Assembly: GCA_002729295.1 (NCBI GenBank)
Contig: PBTU01000132.1
Span: 1 to 9,524 of the forward strand
Length of the DNA stretch: 9,524 nt
Origin: Verrucomicrobiales bacterium
GTDB taxonomy: Bacteria; Verrucomicrobiota; Verrucomicrobiia; Verrucomicrobiales; Akkermansiaceae
Direction: 5' to 3'
The notes beneath the pieces were generated by a model that saw only the letters and a program-made list of their open reading frames with translations, was not told the DNA's origin and ran no database searches. This document shows positions 1 through 6,821 of this stretch, in pieces. Made by a program: the position numbers and the translations under genes. Positions within the stretch are counted from its first letter, which is position 1. Each line of letters begins with the position of its first letter.

Positions 1-450
1 CGCAGTATGATTTTCTCCGATTCCTCTTTGGGGACGTCACATCACATTTTACTCCAATTGGGCACTCTCACTGGCGCAGAACGCTTCAACGACATGGCCA
101 ACCTGATTGCCAAAGACCTCTCCCGCTTGGCGCAGACCTCCCCGGTCAATCATTCCGATTTCATCATTTCCTGCGCTCGGGGCGATTCCCCACTGGTCGC
201 AATACTTCAGGGAAGAGAGTCCGCAGAGGGCAAAACACTTCTGAAAACCTTAAATTCTCCAAAATTTTCACCATATATCAGCATTCGAGGTGGCAATACC
301 CCCACACTGCTCAAGGAACTCCCTCAAATCCCCGAGCTTTCCGAGAATGCCTCTGTTGCCCTCTTTCGCGATAACAAATTGCTCGGCTCGGCGACAAATC
401 CCAAAGATCTCGACAGGCTCCTGAGTGCTGAAATCTCCAGAAAAGAATGA
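1..450 (+). CDS. YyaL/SPATA20-type thioredoxin-domain protein, C-terminal fragment (5' end outside the window)
   Basis: The frame is open from base 1 and ends at TGA 448-450, so the visible 149 residues are the C-terminus of a longer protein; the ATG at base 7 is probably internal. The fragment matches the tail of the DUF255/YyaL (SPATA20-like) family: an N-terminal thioredoxin-like domain followed by a large alpha-barrel related to N-acylglucosamine 2-epimerase. Matching blocks are a helix like 'SSLGTSHHILLQLGTLTG', a strand 'DSPLVAILQG' in the place of the usual 'PxEVVVxGD', and a final 'NPKDLDRLLS' like the usual 'DPExLxxLL'. The cellular role of the family is poorly defined. Unusually, the Cys-x-x-x-x-Cys pair common just before the last helix is absent: the segment reads 'VALFRDNKLLGSATNP'. 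It lies 36 bases upstream of the next gene on the same strand. Recognition rests on family pattern alone, because the thioredoxin domain is off the window. Confidence 0.62.
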   Translation, partial: RSMIFSDSSLGTSHHILLQLGTLTGAERFNDMANLIAKDLSRLAQTSPVNHSDFIISCARGDSPLVAILQGRESAEGKTLLKTLNSPKFSPYISIRGGNTPTLLKELPQIPELSENASVALFRDNKLLGSATNPKDLDRLLSAEISRKE

Positions 451-486
451 TTGGATAGTTTTCTTTGCTTTGTAGCATGCCGAAAC

Positions 487-1827
487 ATGCGAAAGAACTT
501 CCCTTGCCAACTGCTAATAATTTTTGCTCTGGCTACCTGCTCGGTGCAGGCAGACAAAATCACCCTCAAGAACGGTAAGGTCATCGAAGGAGAAGTTATC
601 AGTGAAACTGACACCGAATACGTTATCTCAGTCGCCTATTCGAAATCCATTCGCACCAGAGAAACCTTCAAGAAGTCGGAAATTGCCGACATCCAAAAGG
701 AAGCTCCCGATCTCAAGCCCTACGAGGCACTCAAGGACGTCCTTCCCACCCCAGATCGCCTGAGTGTTGTCGGTTACGAGCAATTGATCGAAAGCAGGGT
801 GAAATCATTCCTCAACAGCTTTCCAAATTCAAAATACACCCGCGAAGTTAAGAAAATCCTCGCTACCCTAGAATCCGAACTCGCCAGAGCCAAGGCTGGA
901 GACGTCAAACTTGATGGCGAATGGATCGACGCCGCGGAGTGGAATGCCAATGCCCTCGAACTGGATGCGCAAGTTCTGGTCAAGAGAATGAAGGCCTTCG
1001 CCGACAGAAAATCCTACCGCTCGGCACTCTTGATTTACGACAAGATCAACACCGAATTTCGCTCGGCCGATGCAGCCAATGACGCCTCTCAAACGGCCTT
1101 ACAATTCCTCCCAAAATATTCGGCACAAATCAAAAAGCTCGAGGCCGAAGCTCCCGCAAAACTGGAGAAAAGAGAGAGGGCCCTCAAGGCAATGGCCGCC
1201 CGTGATTCCTCCCGGATGAAAAAAGCCTACGATGAAATCGAGGCCAAGCATCAGGCCGCCCTCGCGAAAGCAGAAGAGAGCCGCACCAAATGGCTTCCGG
1301 TCTCCGAGTTCGACTCCAGAACACTGCAAACCCTCGCCCGCAATATCGATGCCGAAATCAGCAACATTCAACGGGGAGGCACAAGAACGTCGAACCAGAC
1401 TTCAACCAGTGCCGTCTATCGCAACGCATGGCAAGCGGCTGGCAAAGGGAACACCAATGAAGTTAAAAGACTTCAAAGCACCCTTCGCTCCCGGAAGATC
1501 AACAACAAATACCTCCAACTCATCTCTGAGCATCTTGCCGCAAACCCGGCCAAGGAAGAAGACCCCGGCCCCAGTCTGGAAGAACAACGGATTGCGGAGG
1601 CAGCCGAAGCTAGAGAGGCCAAAGCCAAAGCCATCGCTGATAGAAGAGCTGCCGAAGAAGAAAAACGCGCAAGACGGCTCAGAGAACGTGAAGAGCAGGA
1701 AGGCGCAAATGATACCGGGGAGGAAGAAGAATCAGAATCATCCTTCCTGCCCATTCTCATCGCCGTCGTCCTACTGACTCTCCTCATCGCCTTCCTCGTC
1801 ATGAAGCGGAAGCAGTCCGAGGAATAA
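487..1827 (+). CDS. Secreted, C-terminally anchored coiled-coil protein with Sm-like N-terminus (PTPDL-like family)
   Basis: I chose the ATG at 487 (446 residues) over the longer open frame from TTG 451 because it places a classical signal peptide at the N-terminus: basic 'MRKN', a hydrophobic core, and a likely cut after 'SVQA' (residue 22). Next comes an Sm/LSM-like segment 'ITLKNGKVIEGEV' (about 25-37), then 'LPTPDRL' (86-92), and 'LDGEWIDAAEWNANA' (142-156). This order resembles a verrucomicrobial family that I recall being named PTPDL after its motif. Residues about 215-265 and 360-410 are Ala/Glu/Lys/Arg-rich and probably coiled coil. A hydrophobic helix (about 419-438) followed by 'MKRKQSEE' indicates a C-terminal membrane anchor with a short basic cytoplasmic tail. 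The bulk of the protein would then lie outside the cytoplasmic membrane. Function is unknown; a structural or envelope scaffold role is only a guess. It ends 11 bases before hisB, so the two may be cotranscribed. Confidence 0.75.
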   Translation: MRKNFPCQLLIIFALATCSVQADKITLKNGKVIEGEVISETDTEYVISVAYSKSIRTRETFKKSEIADIQKEAPDLKPYEALKDVLPTPDRLSVVGYEQLIESRVKSFLNSFPNSKYTREVKKILATLESELARAKAGDVKLDGEWIDAAEWNANALELDAQVLVKRMKAFADRKSYRSALLIYDKINTEFRSADAANDASQTALQFLPKYSAQIKKLEAEAPAKLEKRERALKAMAARDSSRMKKAYDEIEAKHQAALAKAEESRTKWLPVSEFDSRTLQTLARNIDAEISNIQRGGTRTSNQTSTSAVYRNAWQAAGKGNTNEVKRLQSTLRSRKINNKYLQLISEHLAANPAKEEDPGPSLEEQRIAEAAEAREAKAKAIADRRAAEEEKRARRLREREEQEGANDTGEEEESESSFLPILIAVVLLTLLIAFLVMKRKQSEE

Positions 1828-1838
1828 AATTATCCACT

Positions 1839-2429
1839 ATGAGCGAACGCAGCGCATCCCAGGAAAGAAGTACCGCTGAGACCAACATCAAACTCAGCCT
1901 AAACCTGGACGGAGAAGGGAACTCCCGGATCAACACCGGAATCCCCTTCTTCGACCACATGCTCACTCTTTTCTCCCGACACTCGCTGATTGATCTGGAA
2001 GTCGAGGTCAATGGTGATGTCGACGTCGATTTCCACCACACCGTGGAAGATACCGGCATCGTTATCGGCGAATGCCTCCGGGAAGCCTTGGGCGACAAGT
2101 CGGGCATTCGACGCTATGGCCACGCCTACGTCCCCATGGATGAAACCCTAAGCCGGACCGTCATCGACCTCAGCAATCGCCCGCAACTGGAATTCAACGC
2201 TCCGGCTACTACGCCCGACGCCCAGAACTTCCCCTTCACTCTCGTCGAAGAATTCTGCCGAGCTCTCGTCGCGAATCTGCGCTGCAATCTCCACATCGAA
2301 CTCCTTTACGGAAGAGACGGTCACCACATCGCCGAGTCCATCTTCAAATCGCTGGCCCGCGCCCTGCGCACCGCGTCTGAAAAAGATCCGCGCATGAAGG
2401 GCATCCCTTCGACCAAGGAAGTCTTATAA
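1839..2429 (+). CDS. hisB: Imidazoleglycerol-phosphate dehydratase
   Basis: This cytoplasmic enzyme converts imidazole glycerol phosphate to imidazole acetol phosphate, the sixth step of histidine synthesis. The 196 residues match the monofunctional form; there is no N-terminal phosphatase domain as in E. coli HisB. Diagnostic motifs are all present: 'RSTAET' (10-15), 'GIPFFDHML' (34-42), 'HHTVED' (66-71), 'GIRRYGHAYVPMDE' (89-102), 'DLSNRP' (110-115) and 'GHHIAESIFKSLARAL' (161-176). The His and Glu residues in these motifs are the known Mn-binding and catalytic ligands of the family. The ATG at 1839 leaves a normal-length N-terminus. A GAGGAA lies about 14 bases upstream, too far for a good ribosome site. 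hisH starts 4 bases after the stop, so the two are almost certainly cotranscribed and probably translationally coupled. Confidence 0.97.
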   Translation: MSERSASQERSTAETNIKLSLNLDGEGNSRINTGIPFFDHMLTLFSRHSLIDLEVEVNGDVDVDFHHTVEDTGIVIGECLREALGDKSGIRRYGHAYVPMDETLSRTVIDLSNRPQLEFNAPATTPDAQNFPFTLVEEFCRALVANLRCNLHIELLYGRDGHHIAESIFKSLARALRTASEKDPRMKGIPSTKEVL

Positions 2430-2433
2430 GACA

Positions 2434-3045
2434 ATGAAACTTGGAATGATCGACTACGGGAGGGGGAACCTCCGCAGTGTCATAAACGCCTGCCGTGCTC
2501 TCGGGCACGATCCTACCCTCGTCACCACTCCCGAGGGACTGGATGGGCTGACCCACCTCATTTTCCCCGGACAGGGCGCCTTCGGTGACTGCATGGACAG
2601 CCTGAATCGCCTCGGCCTCGCCGGTCCGCTCCGCGGCTGGATCGAAGCAGGAAAACCCTATTTCGGCATTTGCGTTGGCTTCCAACTCCTATTCGAAAGC
2701 AGCGAGGAATGTCCTGGCACCGACGGCCTCGGCGTCTTCAAAGGTCACGTCAAACGCTTCACCAGCCACGACATCAAAATCCCGCATATGGGATGGAATT
2801 CCGTCGAATTGAAGAAATCAAATCCCCCCTTTTGGGAGGGCTTCGAAGGAGAACCCTACTTTTACTTCGTCCACTCCTACTACCCCAATGGTGTCGATGC
2901 CGAAGTCGTCGCTGCCACCTGCGCCTACGGACAAGAAACTTTCTGCGCTGGTATCGAGCGCGGAGCCCTTCTCGCAGTGCAATACCACCCCGAGAAGAGT
3001 CAGCACGCGGGCCTGCAGCTACTGGGGAATTTCCTCGAAGCTTAA
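2434..3045 (+). CDS. hisH: Imidazole glycerol phosphate synthase, glutamine amidotransferase subunit
   Basis: HisH hydrolyses glutamine and passes ammonia to HisF, which makes imidazole glycerol phosphate (the HisB substrate) and AICAR. The 203 residues are full length for the family. Visible motifs are 'MIDYGRGNLRSV' (5-16), the oxyanion-strand region 'FPGQGAFGDCM' (44-54), the nucleophile elbow 'GICVGFQLLFESS' with Cys80, 'IPHMGWN' (116-122), 'YFVHSYY' (144-150), and 'QYHPEKSQ' carrying the His185/Glu187 pair of the catalytic triad. The elbow reads GICVGFQLL where GICLGMQLL is usual, a mild change. hisF and hisA do not follow; the gene is succeeded by convergent genes, so the partner subunit is encoded elsewhere. 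The 4-base gap after hisB suggests translational coupling. Confidence 0.97.
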   Translation: MKLGMIDYGRGNLRSVINACRALGHDPTLVTTPEGLDGLTHLIFPGQGAFGDCMDSLNRLGLAGPLRGWIEAGKPYFGICVGFQLLFESSEECPGTDGLGVFKGHVKRFTSHDIKIPHMGWNSVELKKSNPPFWEGFEGEPYFYFVHSYYPNGVDAEVVAATCAYGQETFCAGIERGALLAVQYHPEKSQHAGLQLLGNFLEA

Positions 3046-3168
3046 AGTTGAGAAATCACTCATTGGGAAATTCCAAAAGAGCTCTGGAAACCATCGACGA
3101 GGCCAAACCGATTTCCTTTCGAACTTCTCGGTTCTTGTCCAGCCTCCGATTTTCGAGAGAGATAGGAA

Positions 3169-4377
3169 TCAGCCATTTGCCAAAGCCTTCATCACATAGG
3201 CTGACGGACGGAAGTTCTCAATCACGACTTCAGTGCGATCATCCCAGATCATACGCACTTCCTTCACATTGAAATTAGGTGTCTTGTGTGGAGCGAAGAG
3301 GATATCATCGTGCGAGCTGTTCTCGTGCTTCTTGAACATACCCGGGACAATGTCGCCTCCAAGATGATCATCGCGCCCCGTCGCAAGGTGACAGGTGCCC
3401 AGCACCTTCTCATCCTGAATATCCTGATAGGAAACTGGCAGGACTTGGGTTCCGAATCCAAGCTCTCCCAGCGTTCCGGTCATCGGATCATCGGCAAGAC
3501 GCGCATTGTGTTCATCGATTGTGGACTGATTTCCCTCGATCAGCGTGGAGCGCACGACATCGCGATTCTCCACGTCTAAAACACCCAAGGTTCCGTCCTC
3601 ATACTTCATCGGAAACTTCCCACGGGCATCCCGTGGCACAAAATAGACCTCCCCCGCTGGGAGGTTGGCGATATCCGGACTCGTCCCACGACACAAGCCG
3701 TGCGACTTCTGTGCATCTTGCCCCCCCAAATCTAACGAAGCGGTGAGAATCGTGCCGTCCTCCAACTCAAAATCAATCTCCACCTCATTCGCATTGGTCA
3801 AAGCCTTGCGTATCTTCTCGGCATCCGCCGAAACCTCCTGATAATCAACTGCCAATCCGGAGTTGAGAATGACATCATTCATCCCATGCATTGTGGCGCC
3901 ACGGAAATTAAACTTCTTGCATTTCTCCGTTAGAGGAGCGGTCGCGGACCAAGTTGAGACGCACAGCAAAATATCGTAATCCGGGTAGATATCACGATCC
4001 AGGGAAAGCTCATTCCCGTCCGCATCCCAAACCTCATCGGCCAAATCCAAATTAGATCCATAGGTGTAGCGATAGGCAAACATCTCGCCTCCCGTCATTC
4101 CCAAGTCCTCTAGAACTCCGCCCTGTAGCCTCTCGTAAAAATAATCGTAGGCATTGTTTTGCACCTCGAACTGCTCCTGACCACGGAAGGCATAGTCCTT
4201 CATCCACTCCACCGGATTTTCAAAATCCACTAGGATACAAACCTTACACCCTTGTGTCGGCGCAAATACAGTTTCTAGCAAGCGCCTTAGATCAAAGGCG
4301 GGGAAATCACGTTTCTCAGGGTTCAGAAGAATTTCTTTTTGAAGGTAAGACGGCAGGCAGGCAGGTGCGGAAATCAT
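3169..4377 (-). CDS. M29-family (aminopeptidase T-like) metallopeptidase
   Basis: The 402-residue protein has the layout of the thermophilic metallo-aminopeptidases of family M29 (AmpS/AmpT, about 410 residues), which remove N-terminal residues from peptides using two metal ions. The metal-ligand blocks are recognisable in order: 'ANLPAGEVYFVP' (Glu243), 'GELGFGT' (Glu305), 'DEKVLGTCHLATGRDD' (His330), and 'SSHDD' (His356, Asp358, the family His-x-Asp). The N-terminal third is divergent and lacks the usual opening of AmpT. No signal peptide is seen, so it is probably cytoplasmic. The ATG at 4377 is fixed by an in-frame TAG five codons upstream; no Shine-Dalgarno is visible. It starts 56 bases after hemB on the same strand, so the two may form an operon, though a shared role is not obvious. 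Substrate is unknown. The family call rests on motif spacing and is fairly sure. Confidence 0.75.
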   Translation of the reverse strand: MISAPACLPSYLQKEILLNPEKRDFPAFDLRRLLETVFAPTQGCKVCILVDFENPVEWMKDYAFRGQEQFEVQNNAYDYFYERLQGGVLEDLGMTGGEMFAYRYTYGSNLDLADEVWDADGNELSLDRDIYPDYDILLCVSTWSATAPLTEKCKKFNFRGATMHGMNDVILNSGLAVDYQEVSADAEKIRKALTNANEVEIDFELEDGTILTASLDLGGQDAQKSHGLCRGTSPDIANLPAGEVYFVPRDARGKFPMKYEDGTLGVLDVENRDVVRSTLIEGNQSTIDEHNARLADDPMTGTLGELGFGTQVLPVSYQDIQDEKVLGTCHLATGRDDHLGGDIVPGMFKKHENSSHDDILFAPHKTPNFNVKEVRMIWDDRTEVVIENFRPSAYVMKALANG

Positions 4378-4433
4378 GTTACAATCAATCTAATGGGGAG
4401 CCATTTTCACGCAAGCGGTCTTTTCTTCCGAAT

Positions 4434-5411
4434 TCACTCCGCTCGTAAGATCCGCGCCGCGTCCTTGGCAAAGTAAGTCAAAATAATATTAGCTCCCGCC
4501 CTCTTGATCCCTATCAGGCTTTCCATCATGACGGCTTCTTCATTCAACCAACCATCGGCCGAGGCACTCTTGATCATGAGATACTCCCCGCTCACTTGAT
4601 ACGCCGCCACCGGCAAGGTGGTGTGCTCCCGCAACTCGGAAATGACATCGAGATACGGACCGGCAGGTTTCACCATCACGATGTCCGCGCCTTCCTCTTC
4701 ATCGAGAAGAAGTTCCCTTACCGCCTCCCGCTTGTTGGCTGGATCCATTTGGTAGGTCTTTTTGTCCCCCGCTTTAGGAGCTGATCCCAGAGCCCCTCGA
4801 AACGGACCGTAAAATGCCGAAGCATACTTCGCGGTATAACTGCAAATCGAAATCTTCTCATACCCTGCTTCGTCAAGGGCCTCCCGTAAGGCTGCCACCC
4901 GGCCATCCATCATGTCGCTTGGCGCTACGATATCAACCCCTGCCTCGGCATGACAAACTGCCTGTTGACACAAAACAGCGATCGTCTCGTCATTCAATAT
5001 TTCACCGTTTTCCACCAATCCGTCGTGCCCGTCTTCGTTATAGGGGTCGAGCGCGATGTCCGTCATCACAATCAATTCCGGATGCGCTGCTTTGAGAGCT
5101 TTGATCGCTCTCGGAACCAAACCTTCCGGATTATAGCATTCCTCGGCTCCTTTCGTCTTCAATCCCTCTTCAATCGCCGGAAACAATACTATCGAGGAAA
5201 TCCCGAGCGCCAAGGCCTCTCCGGCTTCCTTCAGCAAGCCCTCAAGGGACCAACACGTGCATCCCGGCATCGATTCAATTGCCTCGTCCACCTCCCTATC
5301 ATGAAGAAATAAGGGCAGGACAAAGTCCTCCGGGCTTAGCAAGGTTTCGCAAACCAAAGCTCTCACTCCGGCTGATTTTCGGTTTCGGCGGGCTCTAATC
5401 GGTAAATCCAC
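4434..5411 (-). CDS. hemB: Delta-aminolevulinic acid dehydratase (porphobilinogen synthase)
   Basis: HemB condenses two 5-aminolevulinate molecules into porphobilinogen, the common step to haem, sirohaem and corrinoids, in the cytoplasm as a homo-octamer. The 325 residues are full length. The two Schiff-base lysines are in 'SYTAKYASAFYGPFR' (Lys195) and 'ADIVMVKPAGPYLD' (Lys248). 'AYQVSGEYLMIKSA' (270-283) and 'SLIGIKRAGANIILTYFA' are also typical. The metal loop reads 'DIALDPYNEDGHDG' (118-131): aspartates sit where zinc-type enzymes have a Cys triplet, so this is the non-zinc (Mg/K type) form. The start is GTG at 5411, chosen because 'MDLPIRARRNRKSAGVRALV' aligns with the usual N-terminal arm. 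No clear Shine-Dalgarno precedes it. It diverges from the methyltransferase gene across a 55-base spacer holding a strong palindrome, and may be cotranscribed with the downstream M29 peptidase gene. Confidence 0.97.
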   Translation of the reverse strand: MDLPIRARRNRKSAGVRALVCETLLSPEDFVLPLFLHDREVDEAIESMPGCTCWSLEGLLKEAGEALALGISSIVLFPAIEEGLKTKGAEECYNPEGLVPRAIKALKAAHPELIVMTDIALDPYNEDGHDGLVENGEILNDETIAVLCQQAVCHAEAGVDIVAPSDMMDGRVAALREALDEAGYEKISICSYTAKYASAFYGPFRGALGSAPKAGDKKTYQMDPANKREAVRELLLDEEEGADIVMVKPAGPYLDVISELREHTTLPVAAYQVSGEYLMIKSASADGWLNEEAVMMESLIGIKRAGANIILTYFAKDAARILRAE

Positions 5412-5422
5412 CCCGAAAGAGT

Positions 5423-5441
5423 AATTTCGAATTTCGAAATT
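5423..5441. promoter_or_regulatory. Palindromic operator candidate between hemB and the methyltransferase gene
   Basis: AATTTCGAA-T-TTCGAAATT is a perfect 9-base inverted repeat with a single central base (5432). It lies in the 55-base spacer of a divergent gene pair, 11 bases from the hemB GTG and 25 bases from the methyltransferase GTG. Size and symmetry fit the site of a homodimeric repressor. It could also be described as two direct 7-base copies of AATTTCG (5423-5436). The regulator is unknown; it does not match the usual Rex operator (TTGTGA-N6-TCACAA), although rex lies nearby. A second smaller dyad, CCTAA-A-TTAGG, sits at 5448-5458. Confidence 0.5.
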
Positions 5442-5466
5442 CCGATTCCTAAATTAGGCTCCGCCC

Positions 5467-6063
5467 GTGGCCCACACCCCATTTAGCGATCTCCTGCAGC
5501 AAGACCTCTCCCGCCTTGAGGAAAATTTGCGAGATCTCATCTCGCCTCACATTAAGGCCAAGGACCATCTCAGCCTGCTCAATCTGGCTTGCGGCCGAGG
5601 CGACGAAACGGGTGTTCTAGCCAAAATCCTCGCTGAAAAATCAAATTCAGCCCACTTGCAAGGGCTTGATATTCGCGCCTCCGAAATCGATCAGGCCAAC
5701 TCGCGCTGGAAAAAACACCTCGGAAGGAAAACCGAAGCAGACTTCATCGTCCATCGAGGCGATAAACTCCTGGACCTCGCCGAGGCAGGCAGCCCCGATA
5801 TCGCCTTCCTCCGCCACCAAAATTTCTGGAACGAAAAACCGGTTTGGACCCGCATATTTGACCAAGCCTTGCAACGTCTTAACGAAGACGGACACCTCAT
5901 CATCACCTCTTACTTCGACAAGGAACACGAACTGGCCGTAAAAGCTCTCACCAAACTCGGAGCCATTCAAGTTGGATCCATCGAGAACGATCACTCCCGC
6001 GCCTTGAGTGACGCTCCAGGAAAATCGGTCGACAAACACCTCGCGATCTTTCGCAAGGCCTAA
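5467..6063 (+). CDS. Class I SAM-dependent methyltransferase, substrate unknown
   Basis: The 198-residue protein has the Rossmann-type fold signature of class I methyltransferases. The glycine-rich SAM loop is 'LLNLACGRGDETGVL' (37-51), with Cys in place of the more usual Asp/Gly-x-Gly start. An acidic strand end, 'LQGLDIRASEI' (64-74), should bind the ribose. 'SPDIAFLRHQNFWNE' (109-123) is the motif IV region, and 'LNEDGHLIITSYF' (138-150) is the post-motif strand. There is no signal peptide or membrane segment. The start is GTG at 5467, the first start-type codon giving a sensible N-terminus; no Shine-Dalgarno is visible. It diverges from hemB and its last codons overlap the end of rex by 4 bases on the other strand. 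Nothing in the sequence identifies the substrate; neighbours suggest no firm link. Confidence 0.72.
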   Translation: MAHTPFSDLLQQDLSRLEENLRDLISPHIKAKDHLSLLNLACGRGDETGVLAKILAEKSNSAHLQGLDIRASEIDQANSRWKKHLGRKTEADFIVHRGDKLLDLAEAGSPDIAFLRHQNFWNEKPVWTRIFDQALQRLNEDGHLIITSYFDKEHELAVKALTKLGAIQVGSIENDHSRALSDAPGKSVDKHLAIFRKA

Positions 6064-6821
6064 GGAGCCAGCGGCTCATCTGTATCGACTAAAGGCTTCT
6101 CGCTTTTCACGAAGAAGCTCACCTGCTCAAGCTCCAAAGCCAGATCCACGCTATTGACGGTCACGGATTCCGGCACTTGCAAAACAGTTGGCGAAAAACT
6201 TAACAAGCCCTGCACACCCGCATCGACCAATTCATTAGTCACCTCCTGAGAGTGTTCAACCGGAACAGTGAGGATGGCCAGCTTCACATCGTTCTCGATC
6301 ACGAATTTACGCACCGTATCGACATGATACACCGGCACGCTGATTCCCCGTTTTTTCACGGCATCTGGAAGAGCATCGAAAGCGGCCACCACTTCGAACC
6401 CCTCTTTTTGGAATCCCTTGTATCGAAGGAGCGCTACTCCCAGATTTCCCGCGCCGACCAAAATTACCGGCTGCAATTGCTCCCGGCCCAAAACCTCTCG
6501 TATCGCTTCAATCAATTCCTGCACTGAATATCCCAAGCCCCGAGTTCCAAATTGCCCAAGATAAGTGAGATCACGCCTCAATTGCGAAGGATTCACTCCG
6601 GCCGCTTTGGCCAGTGCCGATGAACTCACGGTTTCAATATTATTCTCAGCCAAGCGACTAAGACAGCGATGATAAATCGAAAGCCGATAAATTGTTTTTC
6701 CGGGAATTGCTGACTTATCCACGCCTCTACGATCAATGGTGAGCGATGGGATGTCAAGAGAGGCTCTTGAGCGCGAAATCGCTCGTATTTTCCCGTATCT
6801 CACGCTTTTCTCCCCCGCCAT
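6060..6821 (-). CDS. rex: Redox-sensing transcriptional repressor Rex
   Basis: Rex binds DNA when NADH/NAD+ is low and releases it when NADH rises, controlling respiratory and fermentative genes. The winged-helix part ends in 'LRRDLTYLGQFGTRGLGYSV' (81-100), a hallmark of the family. The NAD-binding Rossmann loop is 'VILVGAGNLGVALLRYKGF' (119-137, GxGxxG at 123-128). 'SFSPTVLQVPESVTV' and the final helix 'VDLALELEQVSFFV' complete the domain-swapped dimer region. The ATG at 6821 gives 253 residues with a basic N-terminal extension of about 35-40; typical Rex is 205-230. Two in-frame alternatives exist. GTG at 6803 is preceded by GGAG at 6-base spacing. GTG at 6722 would give 220 residues, the usual length, but has no well-placed ribosome site. 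The listed end is the outer limit. The ATG shares CATG with the start of the broken TRIC gene on the other strand. Confidence 0.96.
   Translation of the reverse strand: MAGEKSVRYGKIRAISRSRASLDIPSLTIDRRGVDKSAIPGKTIYRLSIYHRCLSRLAENNIETVSSSALAKAAGVNPSQLRRDLTYLGQFGTRGLGYSVQELIEAIREVLGREQLQPVILVGAGNLGVALLRYKGFQKEGFEVVAAFDALPDAVKKRGISVPVYHVDTVRKFVIENDVKLAILTVPVEHSQEVTNELVDAGVQGLLSFSPTVLQVPESVTVNSVDLALELEQVSFFVKSEKPLVDTDEPLAP
6810..6813 (-). promoter_or_regulatory. Candidate ribosome binding site for an internal rex start
   Basis: On the - strand GGAG (within GGGGGAG) lies 6 bases before GTG 6803-6801, which is in frame with rex. This is the best-placed Shine-Dalgarno-like sequence in the window, and it argues that rex starts at this GTG, six codons inside the ATG at 6821. 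Four matching bases alone are weak proof, and the GGAG would itself be coding if the ATG is used. Confidence 0.35.

Noticed and set aside
451..486. TTG 451 as start of the coiled-coil protein
   Set aside because: It would bury the signal peptide behind 12 extra residues; ATG 487 gives a standard signal sequence.
1232..1777. 181-codon open frame inside the coiled-coil protein gene
   Set aside because: It overlaps a well-supported gene in another frame, has Arg/Pro/Lys-biased nonsense composition and no recognisable domain; a shadow frame.
3105..3134. AACCGA...TCGGTT inverted repeat in the hisH/M29 convergent gap
   Set aside because: Six-base stem with a long loop and no T tract on either strand; not a convincing terminator.
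5412..5466. Rex operator in the hemB/methyltransferase spacer
   Set aside because: The palindrome has TTCGAA half-sites with one-base spacing and lacks the TTGTGA-N6-TCACAA form known for Rex.
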